The translations under genes and the position numbers were made by a program. A model generated the notes under the pieces. The model saw only the letters and a program-made list of their open reading frames with translations, did no database searches and was not told the DNA's origin. Positions 16,699-24,667 of a stretch of DNA of 64,000 nucleotides are shown one piece after another. Source of the DNA: Acidobacteriaceae bacterium KBS 83 (GTDB lineage Bacteria; Acidobacteriota; Terriglobia; Terriglobales; Acidobacteriaceae); the NCBI GenBank assembly GCA_000381585.1, contig KB906741.1, positions 186,001-250,000 of the forward strand, in the 5' to 3' direction. Position 1 is the first letter of the stretch, and each line of letters starts with the position of its first letter.

Positions 16699-17991
16699 CT
16701 ATTCCTTTGCCGTGCCTGGTTTCTTGGCGTCGTCGGCTTCGGCCGCGCCTACCTTGACTTTGGTTCCCTCCTCCAGCGCGTAGTTGCCGGAAGTGATCAC
16801 CATCTCGGCCGCGGTCAGTCCACTCGTGATCTGGACTCTTCCATCGTCCGTAATCCCCACGCTCACCGGCTTGCTGTGCGCCGCACCGTCGTCGCCCACC
16901 ACCATCACGGACTTGCTGCCATCCTGCGCGGTTAGCAGCGCAGATCTTGGTACGGTCAGCGCCCGCGCCATCTGCCTGCCCACGATAGAGGCATGCACCG
17001 GCGTCCCCACCTTCAGATCGCCTTTCTTGTTATTCACGAGCAGCCAGATCTCGACTGTCGTGCTGCCTGGGTCGAGTGCCGGACTGATGAGCGAAACCTT
17101 CGCCGGCACAGGATCAGCAACACCCGGCACCGTAATCGTCGCAGCGTCACCTACCTTCATCTCCTGCGCGAGTTGCTGAGCCAGGTGGATCTTCGCCAGC
17201 AGCACCGATGTGTCCATCACGGTCAGCAGGGTTGATCCCGCCGCGACAGTCTCCCCTGCAAAGAGCGGCCGGTCCGTCACCACGCCGGAGATCGGGCTGC
17301 GTATTTCCGAGTACGAGACCTGCGCCTCCGCGCCCTGGTACTTTCCCTCAGCCGACGTCAGCTGGCCTTTCGCCGCCTCGAGCGACGCTTTGCGCGCAAT
17401 GCTCTTCTGCGATTCCAGATGCTTTGCTGCCGTGTCATATGCTGCCTGTGCCTGAACCAGCGCGGCCTGCGCCGTGTCCAGGTCGCGCCCGGGGATCGCA
17501 CCCTCCGCAAAAAGCTGCTTGCGCGCATTCACGATGCTCTGATTCAGGTCCAGGTTCGCCTTCGCTTGCGCCACATCAAGCTGCGCCTTCTGGTACTCCT
17601 CCGGCACCTGAGCTTGGGTTGTCGTCGCAAACGCCGCCTGTGCCGTCGTGTAAGCACCGCGATTGTCCAGCGCCGCCGCCGTTAGGTCGCGGTTCTCGAG
17701 CACCGCCAGCAACTGGCCGGCCTTCACGTGCGAGCCGCGCTGCACATAGAAGTGACGAACGGGCGCAGTGATCTTCGGCGAGATAGCAGCCTGCGCCAGC
17801 GGTGCCAGGACGGCGTCGGCAGGGATATGCTTCGCGATTGCGCCCATCGTCGGATGCTCCGCCTGTACCGCCACCACCGGTGTCGGCGTGGCGTCGCCCT
17901 TGTTGCAACCCGACAAGAAGACGCTCGCTGCAGTCACTGCGGCCACAGCAAGCGCCACCGCTGCCCTCGCACTTTGCGTTCTCATGCTCAC
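16699..17991 (-). CDS. RND periplasmic adaptor (HlyD/AcrA family), lipoprotein
   Basis: A 430-residue membrane-fusion protein. A lipobox FLSGC lies near residue 28, so it is probably lipid-anchored. It has a biotinyl/lipoyl-like motif split around a long coiled-coil hairpin (GSHVKAGQLLAVLENRDL ... YSEIRSPISGVVTDRPLFAGETV), a beta-barrel and a membrane-proximal domain. Ala/Gln-rich heptads fill residues 90-215. It overlaps the TolC gene stop by four bases and lies two bases before the pump gene, so the three are one operon. Confidence 0.93.
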   Translation of the reverse strand: MSMRTQSARAAVALAVAAVTAASVFLSGCNKGDATPTPVVAVQAEHPTMGAIAKHIPADAVLAPLAQAAISPKITAPVRHFYVQRGSHVKAGQLLAVLENRDLTAAALDNRGAYTTAQAAFATTTQAQVPEEYQKAQLDVAQAKANLDLNQSIVNARKQLFAEGAIPGRDLDTAQAALVQAQAAYDTAAKHLESQKSIARKASLEAAKGQLTSAEGKYQGAEAQVSYSEIRSPISGVVTDRPLFAGETVAAGSTLLTVMDTSVLLAKIHLAQQLAQEMKVGDAATITVPGVADPVPAKVSLISPALDPGSTTVEIWLLVNNKKGDLKVGTPVHASIVGRQMARALTVPRSALLTAQDGSKSVMVVGDDGAAHSKPVSVGITDDGRVQITSGLTAAEMVITSGNYALEEGTKVKVGAAEADDAKKPGTAKE

Positions 17992-19367
17992 AGCGTCCCC
18001 GTCAGCGTTTGCAGATTCGCCAGCCCCGTCTCGTAGCGCACCACGCCATCCTCTCGTGCATTCTCCGCCGCCGTTAGTGAGACTTGCGCGTCCACGACCT
18101 CAAGCACCGTTGCTTCACCCGCCGTATAGCGCAGCTTCGTCAACCGCAGGCTCTCCGCGGCAGTCTGTGCGCTCAACACCAGAGATGACGCCTGCCGTTG
18201 CGCCTCCGCTGCCTCAGCGTACGCCTCATCCAACGCCGCAATCAGGTGACGCTGCGTCGCCGTCAGCGCCACTCGCACCGCATTGCGGCGAATCTCCGTC
18301 TGCTTCACGCGATGCGGCGTCGCCAGCCAATCCCACACCGGGATATCCAAAGTCGCACTCGCGGAGTAGCCCAGGTTGTTCACCCCATCCGGACCCTTTG
18401 TGGCAAACTGCGCCGCGTCGATGCCGTAGTTGAAGTTCAGCACCAGGTCAGGTAGATATGCGGCACGCGCGCCCAGCACCTCCGCATCGCTTATTCGCAC
18501 CGCCTCCAGCGCACTCCTCAACTCCGGGTTATGCGCCGTCGCCAGCGCCTCTACATCAGCGCGCGAAGGCATCGCCGGCAGCGGCGTGCTCTCCGTCGCA
18601 TAGCTCGCCCGCGGATCGGGAAACAGCAGCACGCCCAGCTCCAGTCTCGCCCTCTCCGCGGCCAGGCGCGCATCTGCCAGGTCGCGATCGCGCTGCTGCT
18701 GCTGCAGTTGCGCCTTCACCACGTCCGCATGTGCCACTTCGCGCGCAGTCTCCCGCTTGGTCGTCAGATCGGTGAAACCTGATGCCTCCTTCATCGCGCT
18801 CTCCGCCACTGTCACCTTGTGCTCGCTCGCCGTCAGGTTGTAATAGAAACTAACCACCGTGGCCACCAGCCCTCGCCGCGCGATCTCGTACTCTGCCGCC
18901 GCCCGCGCCGCCGCCGCATTTGCGAGCCGCATATCGGCAACACCCCTCAGCCCGATCGTCTCGGTCACCGCCGCCTGGCTTACGTACTCATGCACCGCGT
19001 TATTTGCGATAAATCTGACAGGTGTCGGGACTCCTCCCGACGCTGTGGTGCCAGTCGCGCCAATGCCCTGGGTATACAGGAACTGGTTGAGATAAGTAGC
19101 GTTCGGCAGCAGCGCCGCCCGCGCGATGGAGCGATCAAGCGCGGTCGCCCTTGCCTCCGCCTGCGCGGTCGCGAAGTTCGGCTCATTCGCCTGCGCGCGG
19201 CGGATCGCTTCATCAAGCGTGATAACTGGCGGCGTGGCAGATGGTGCGGCAGGTGCGGCCTGTGGTGGCGCCGCCTGCGCAAAACAACGCAGCGAAAGCA
19301 AGCAGAGAAGAATGCCTCCCACGCAGAATCCGGATCGCGCGTATTGAGGCTCGAAGTGCCATCTCAT
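17988..19367 (-). CDS. TolC-family outer-membrane efflux protein
   Basis: A 459-residue outer-membrane channel protein with a signal peptide (GGILLCLLSLRCFAQA). The two tandem OEP repeats are visible: ITLDEAIRRAQANEPNFATAQAEARA in the first half and LNFNYGIDAAQFA plus YTAGEATVLEVVDAQVSLTAAENA in the second, each represented here by short pieces. It is the first gene of the efflux operon, which is the reverse of the usual adaptor-pump-channel order. Expression probably starts in the 89 bases before the ATG. Confidence 0.92.
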   Translation of the reverse strand: MRWHFEPQYARSGFCVGGILLCLLSLRCFAQAAPPQAAPAAPSATPPVITLDEAIRRAQANEPNFATAQAEARATALDRSIARAALLPNATYLNQFLYTQGIGATGTTASGGVPTPVRFIANNAVHEYVSQAAVTETIGLRGVADMRLANAAAARAAAEYEIARRGLVATVVSFYYNLTASEHKVTVAESAMKEASGFTDLTTKRETAREVAHADVVKAQLQQQQRDRDLADARLAAERARLELGVLLFPDPRASYATESTPLPAMPSRADVEALATAHNPELRSALEAVRISDAEVLGARAAYLPDLVLNFNYGIDAAQFATKGPDGVNNLGYSASATLDIPVWDWLATPHRVKQTEIRRNAVRVALTATQRHLIAALDEAYAEAAEAQRQASSLVLSAQTAAESLRLTKLRYTAGEATVLEVVDAQVSLTAAENAREDGVVRYETGLANLQTLTGTL

Positions 19368-19456
19368 CTAGTTTTCAAGGTACCGGGGATAACATTAAAT
19401 CTCAATGAAGTAATACCCTGCCGATGGCATGGATTAGTGCAATAAACACTTCGCTT

Positions 19457-22400
19457 CTACCGCACAGCCACCGAAACCGGCGTGGCATTCCATCCACGTA
19501 GCTCTAGCCGGAGGCCACTCTTGTGCTGGTCCTCTGCGATTGAGATGGTGATGGCCCGCTCCTCGGCCGGCAGCAATGACACATAATTGTCACTGTAGTA
19601 CGCGGGCAATACCTGCGATCCATCCGCATGCAACAGCGTCATCTTGTTCTCAAGCGCCGCCGTCTGTCCTGTGTTCCGCAGCTTCACCCGGATGTCGTTC
19701 CTCTCCGCGGCCTCAACCGTCGCAGTCACTGTAGCGGGCCCCATTCGGTCGAGCGTGCGATACCCCGCATCCTGCGCCGCGCGCCAGTAAAAATTGTCAG
19801 AGACCAGCCGACCGTCCGCGCCGCGCAGCTCCAGCCGCACCAGTACGACGCCCTCGTCGCCCATCAAGGATCCCAGCGGCAGAGGGAATCCAGGCGTAAC
19901 CGCATCAGCCCCTGCATTCACCACTGCGTCCTTGCTCAGCAAGAGCTTGTTGTCCAGTCCATACACACGCGCGCTCAGCTTAAGCACGGCGCGGGTTTCA
20001 GTAGTCGTATTCGCGACCGCTACAGTGCCGTCGGACAGGTCGAGCTGCACGTGCACCGGCTCGCAGGCCTTCTTCACGCCATAGTAGGAGGCCTGCGTGT
20101 CGTAGTCGGAAGTGAATATCTCCCACATCGTGCTCGGCCATGCAGGTTGTGTCATCCACAGCATGCGCCCGCTGTTTGGCGACCACAAGTGCGCATTCAT
20201 CCCTTCAAAGATCGCGCGATGGTCCACATAGTTCATCATCTGCGCCTTGCGCACATAATCGTCCAGGTTCGTCGCTGCGCCGAACATCGCTTCCATATGC
20301 TGATCGAACGAAGTCACGCCGCCGTTTCCCGCCTGGTGCCAGTCGTGATAAGCCCAGTCATCGCTCACCGGCCAATGATCGGCCAGCGGAATCCATCGGT
20401 TGAACCACTCGCGGGTCGGCAGCGATGGCGTGCCCGTTTCGACTGAGAATCCGTGATTCAGCTTCGAGTAGTATTCCGCCGGCTCCTGGTACGAATACGG
20501 CCCGCTGCCCTGCAGATTCACCTCGTTTGAGCTGGGCGAGTAGTAGCGCGTCCCATCGAGCGAGTGAATCAGGCGAATCAGGCCTTCATTGATGATCGGT
20601 TGCGGCACACCCTCATTGCGCCCGCACCACAGCACAATAGAAGGATGATTGCGATAGCGCTCGATCGTGTCTTTTGCATTCTCCAGAAATAATTGCGGAT
20701 CCGCCGCCTCCACATTGTAGTTCTGTGTCGAATCCCAGAAGTCATTCCACACCATCAGCCCATACTCATCGGCCAGTTCGTAGAACGTCTCCTCCGTGCT
20801 CTGCCCCACCCAGTTGCGGATGATGTTCAGTCCGGCATCGCGATGCAGCCGGAAGTACGGCTCCAACCGCTCGCGGGATACGCGCTTGCGGGCATCATCC
20901 ATCCCCCAGTTGCCGCCGCGTGCCGCAATGCGCACGCCGTTCACCTTAATCACCAGGTACGGTGCCGGACCGAGGTCCCCATTCGGATGAAGTGATGGCG
21001 CCGCATCCGCGCCTGTCGCGATCGAAGCTACCGCTCGTGCGACGTCTCTGTGCCGCGAGACCGCGCGCATCCCGTCATGCGATACATCCACCGCTGGTGA
21101 TGCGCGACCGCGGTCCTCTACGGGCGAATACTCCACACGCCGCAGCCTTCCATCGTTATCGAAAAGGCTTAGCTCATACGTCACCTCGCGCACCCCAAAC
21201 TGGGAGGTCACGCTGCTGGTCCCGCCACTGTCTTCGTCAAATGAAATCGTCAGGTGATAAAGTTCCGGCTTTCCGTAGCCATTCGGCCACCATAGACGCG
21301 GATGCGTCAGGTGGAGTTGCGGAAATTCGGCTGGCTTCAGCACCATGCTCTGCCCTCCTGCCGCAACGGAAACATCCTTCGTCACCTCTACGCCTTCAAA
21401 CGAGACCATCAGCTTGCCGCGCTTCGCTTCGCTGCCGCCGTTCTTCAGCGGCACAGTAATTGCCAAATCCGCCTGCGCCGTATCCATCTGCCCATTCTGT
21501 AATCGCGGCAGTGCCGTTATCACCTGCGGATCGCCGACCATCACCGCTCCGCTCGGCACCAGCCGCACGTCCTGCCATAGGCCGCTGTCCCGATCGCGCT
21601 CCGCCGGAATCCAGTCCCAACCTTCCGTCGCTACAAACGTCGGCCCATCCAGACACATCATGCCGCCGTTCTCACCTGGCCCGCCCAGGATCGACTGCTC
21701 CTGAGGAATGCCCGGATGCGGCGGTGGAGAGATGCGAATGGCCAGCGCATTGTTTCCCCCGGGGCGCAGCGCATCCGTCACATCGAAAACGCCGCGCTCA
21801 AACGCGCCCGTCACCTGCCCGATGTGCCCACCGTTCAGCCACACCTCGGCGTGATAGTTGATGCCTTCAAGCACCAGCGTGCGCCGCTCTCCCTTCGCCT
21901 GCTTTGGCGCGGTAAACTCCGCGCGATACCAGTAATCCTGTTTGTTCAACGATTCCGGAATCGCCATATTGTTCAGCCCGTAGTCCGGATCCGGATACAC
22001 ACCGCGGTCCACCATCGTGGTCAGCACCGTGCCCGGTACGGTCGCCGCCCACCATCCCTCGGTGCGAAATCCCGGCTTCGAAATCTCCTCTGCCGCTGCC
22101 GTCACCTTCGGCGCAGGTGTCAGCTTCCAGCCTCCGCTCAAGGTCCACGCGCCGTCACCGTCCTTGCGCAGGGTTGTCTTCGCCGCTGGCTCGGGCCCTG
22201 CCACCGGCAGTGAGAATGGCGCTGCGCTTCGCGGCAGCGTCGCCGGATCTTGCGGCGCGCGATAGCCCGCCTGCCCGCGCGTCTGCACTGGCCACGGCTT
22301 CGAGCCTTCCTCAAACGAGACCAGAGAGAAATCCGGCTGCTGCTTCGCCATCGCAGCAATCTCTCCAGCATTCATCACCGCACGCGAAAGAGTCAGAAGC

Positions 22401-22957
22401 GCAACGCGTCCTCCAAAGGCCACAAAATCCGGAATCGACGCGTCTGCCGGTGCCATAGACACGACAGGCGCAACGCGCGCATATATCAGCGTCCCCTGCG
22501 CAACATCGGCGCCATCGCAATAGAGATGGACGATCTGTCCATCGAAGACCGCAGCCACAAAATGCCACGGCTGTGGTCTCAGAGGCGCGTCCGCAGTCAG
22601 CACGTTGTCCTTGCCAAACCAGAGCGCCAGCCGCCCATTCATCACTGCGATAAACCGCGACTCTTCGTCCATCGCATCGCCTACGCCGGCGATCAGCGTT
22701 GTCTTTGCAGGCGTCGCAGGCATCTCCACCCAGGCCGTCATTGTCCATGGCGTCGTTGCCTTTAGCAGCGGATCCGTCGCCGGTACCGGCTTCTCCAGCC
22801 CCTCGCCGCCGGCCAGAAAGTGTGCGCTGAACGGTCCGTACTCCGGCGGCAACACCTGGTACGCGGCAGCGCCATGCTGTGCCATCGCGGGCATCGCTGC
22901 GGCAAAAAGAAGTGTAAGCGCAAGCAGACGTGAGGCAAGGCGGGTCGAGTGATGCAT
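19457..22957 (-). CDS. GH2 glycosidase (exo-beta-glucosaminidase/mannosidase type) with N-terminal LamG-like domain
   Basis: A 1166-residue exported enzyme. A signal peptide (LLALTLLFAAAMPAMAQ) is followed by a concanavalin/LamG-like domain (about residues 45-210, with TPWTMTAWVEMP and PWHFVAAVFDGQIVHLYCDG), then the GH2 sugar-binding domain (VPGTVLTTMVDRGVYPDPDY), an Ig-like domain and the TIM barrel. The acid/base is Glu782 in CGRNEG and the likely nucleophile Glu840 in SVETGTPS. The VPGTVLT/YPDP signature resembles CsxA-type exo-beta-glucosaminidases and related mannosidases more than beta-galactosidases. It lies 80 bases after an SGNH acetylesterase gene on the same strand, which suggests joint attack on an acetylated polysaccharide. 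Confidence 0.9.
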   Translation of the reverse strand: MHHSTRLASRLLALTLLFAAAMPAMAQHGAAAYQVLPPEYGPFSAHFLAGGEGLEKPVPATDPLLKATTPWTMTAWVEMPATPAKTTLIAGVGDAMDEESRFIAVMNGRLALWFGKDNVLTADAPLRPQPWHFVAAVFDGQIVHLYCDGADVAQGTLIYARVAPVVSMAPADASIPDFVAFGGRVALLTLSRAVMNAGEIAAMAKQQPDFSLVSFEEGSKPWPVQTRGQAGYRAPQDPATLPRSAAPFSLPVAGPEPAAKTTLRKDGDGAWTLSGGWKLTPAPKVTAAAEEISKPGFRTEGWWAATVPGTVLTTMVDRGVYPDPDYGLNNMAIPESLNKQDYWYRAEFTAPKQAKGERRTLVLEGINYHAEVWLNGGHIGQVTGAFERGVFDVTDALRPGGNNALAIRISPPPHPGIPQEQSILGGPGENGGMMCLDGPTFVATEGWDWIPAERDRDSGLWQDVRLVPSGAVMVGDPQVITALPRLQNGQMDTAQADLAITVPLKNGGSEAKRGKLMVSFEGVEVTKDVSVAAGGQSMVLKPAEFPQLHLTHPRLWWPNGYGKPELYHLTISFDEDSGGTSSVTSQFGVREVTYELSLFDNDGRLRRVEYSPVEDRGRASPAVDVSHDGMRAVSRHRDVARAVASIATGADAAPSLHPNGDLGPAPYLVIKVNGVRIAARGGNWGMDDARKRVSRERLEPYFRLHRDAGLNIIRNWVGQSTEETFYELADEYGLMVWNDFWDSTQNYNVEAADPQLFLENAKDTIERYRNHPSIVLWCGRNEGVPQPIINEGLIRLIHSLDGTRYYSPSSNEVNLQGSGPYSYQEPAEYYSKLNHGFSVETGTPSLPTREWFNRWIPLADHWPVSDDWAYHDWHQAGNGGVTSFDQHMEAMFGAATNLDDYVRKAQMMNYVDHRAIFEGMNAHLWSPNSGRMLWMTQPAWPSTMWEIFTSDYDTQASYYGVKKACEPVHVQLDLSDGTVAVANTTTETRAVLKLSARVYGLDNKLLLSKDAVVNAGADAVTPGFPLPLGSLMGDEGVVLVRLELRGADGRLVSDNFYWRAAQDAGYRTLDRMGPATVTATVEAAERNDIRVKLRNTGQTAALENKMTLLHADGSQVLPAYYSDNYVSLLPAEERAITISIAEDQHKSGLRLELRGWNATPVSVAVR

Positions 22958-23037
22958 GCGGCTCCTCGATCTGGAATTCTGATAACGATCCCTGTCGCGC
23001 AGCCAGCCTAATGCATCGTGACGAACACCGAAAAGCT

Positions 23038-24588
23038 TCAGTGCGCCGGCACTGCTTCAGAGGTAAACGTCGAAACCGGCAGACCCGAGCCGTCCATCAA
23101 TGTCGCATCCGGTGCATTGGGCCACGCGTAACGCACATACGCGGGTGTGGTCACTTGTGAACTCGTGACGGTTACGCTCGCGCCGTCGGGATCGATCTTC
23201 GCCGTTGCCGGCACAAATTGGCGATCCTCACCCGCCACCTCAAAGCCTTCCAGCGTTCCGCCCCGCGCCGTAAGCTTGCCATCTGCCGCGGTGAAGTACA
23301 CGCGCATGCCGCCGCTTTCCGTCGTTGCTTGGCGAAAGAGCGGGCCGCTGTGACGAACATCCTCGCCATAGGAAAGCGCACGCGCCGCCAGCGCCAGCCG
23401 GTGTCCCACCGTTTGCTTGTCCGCAGGATGCACATTCTCCCGGTCGCCTACATCCAGCGTCACCGCCATCGCGGTGTTCGTTACCGCCAGCGTGCGCCGC
23501 TGCGCATCGCGCAGCATGCCCCAGTACTCTTCAGGACTCGCCTTGTAACTCGATATTTGCGCATACAGGAAAGGGAAGTCGCCCTGCGCAAACTGCCGCC
23601 GCCAGTCGCCGATCATCGATGAGAAGAGCCGATGATACAGCGGGGCGCGCTCGAGATCAGTGTTCGCCTCGCCCTGGTACCAGATCACTCCGCGGATCGC
23701 CAGCGGTGTCACCGGCGCAATCATGCCGTTGTACAGCGAGGCCGCCGCCCACGGTTCCACCGGCGGCTGCCATGGATGCTGCTCCGGCGCGCGTCCCGCT
23801 GCGTTCGCCGCCGCATCCTCGCGCGCGTATCGCGCCTTGATAGCCTCCACATCGGCCTGCTTGTCCATCTCCGCCGCGCGAGCGGCAAAGACCGGCATCA
23901 GCCCGGCATCGTTGCCCAGCGTGTCCAGGCTGGTCCACGACTCCGCAGGCGTGCCGCCCCAATCCGCTTCCACCACGCCGATCGGCACCTTCTGGTCATG
24001 CTGAATCTCGCGCGCGAAGAAGTATGCCACCGAACTAAAGCTCGCTGCAGTCTCTGGTGTACAGATCTCCCACGTCGCCTCCTGGTCCTGCATCGGGAAA
24101 TACGAGAAGCGCTTCGGCTCGTGCAGCAGCCGGATCTCAGGATGGTTCGCTGCCTTGATCTCCTCCGGCCCGTTATTCAACACCGCTGAGCCGGGAAAGC
24201 CGAGCAGCGGCATCTCCATATTCGACTGCCCGCTCGCCAGCCACACATCACCCACCAGCAGATCGTTGACGGTGATCGTGTTGCTGCCACTAACCGTCAG
24301 TGTGTACGCACCGCCGCCTGCGGGCCGTGGCGCAAGAAACAAACTCCAATGCCCAAGCGAATCTGTCGTCGCACTCGCCGTCTCCCCCGCGCCTCCGTTC
24401 GATCCGCGCAGCGTCGCCGTCACGCGCTCTCCTACGTCGGCCCATCCCCACACATGGATCGGCCGGTCGCGCTGGATTACCGCGTGGTCGCTCCACAACT
24501 TCGGCAATCGCAGTTCGGCGGAAGCAGCAGAGGTGATCAGGAAGAGGGCAGGGAAGAATAGAGCGCGCGCAAACCGTGAGAGCTTCAT
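23038..24588 (-). CDS. sialate O-acetylesterase-like SGNH hydrolase
   Basis: A 516-residue exported esterase. The start at 24588 gives a clean signal peptide (MKLSRFARALFFPALFLI); an upstream ATG at 24609 adds seven residues. The family motifs are present: WSDHAVIQRDRPIHVWGWA at the N terminus, the nucleophile Ser in WLASGQSNMEM, GVIWYQGEANT, and DVGDRENVHPADKQTVG carrying the catalytic Asp/His. Members of this group remove acetyl groups from sialic acids or from hemicelluloses. No sialic-acid genes are nearby, so plant or microbial polysaccharide is the likelier target. The GH2 gene follows directly. Confidence 0.91.
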   Translation of the reverse strand: MKLSRFARALFFPALFLITSAASAELRLPKLWSDHAVIQRDRPIHVWGWADVGERVTATLRGSNGGAGETASATTDSLGHWSLFLAPRPAGGGAYTLTVSGSNTITVNDLLVGDVWLASGQSNMEMPLLGFPGSAVLNNGPEEIKAANHPEIRLLHEPKRFSYFPMQDQEATWEICTPETAASFSSVAYFFAREIQHDQKVPIGVVEADWGGTPAESWTSLDTLGNDAGLMPVFAARAAEMDKQADVEAIKARYAREDAAANAAGRAPEQHPWQPPVEPWAAASLYNGMIAPVTPLAIRGVIWYQGEANTDLERAPLYHRLFSSMIGDWRRQFAQGDFPFLYAQISSYKASPEEYWGMLRDAQRRTLAVTNTAMAVTLDVGDRENVHPADKQTVGHRLALAARALSYGEDVRHSGPLFRQATTESGGMRVYFTAADGKLTARGGTLEGFEVAGEDRQFVPATAKIDPDGASVTVTSSQVTTPAYVRYAWPNAPDATLMDGSGLPVSTFTSEAVPAH

Positions 24589-24667
24589 CGGTCTTCCACG
24601 ATGCCACAAATCGCCGCATCAGAAAACCGATTCAGCCAAAAACCGATGAAGCCTAGAGTTTGCGTTC

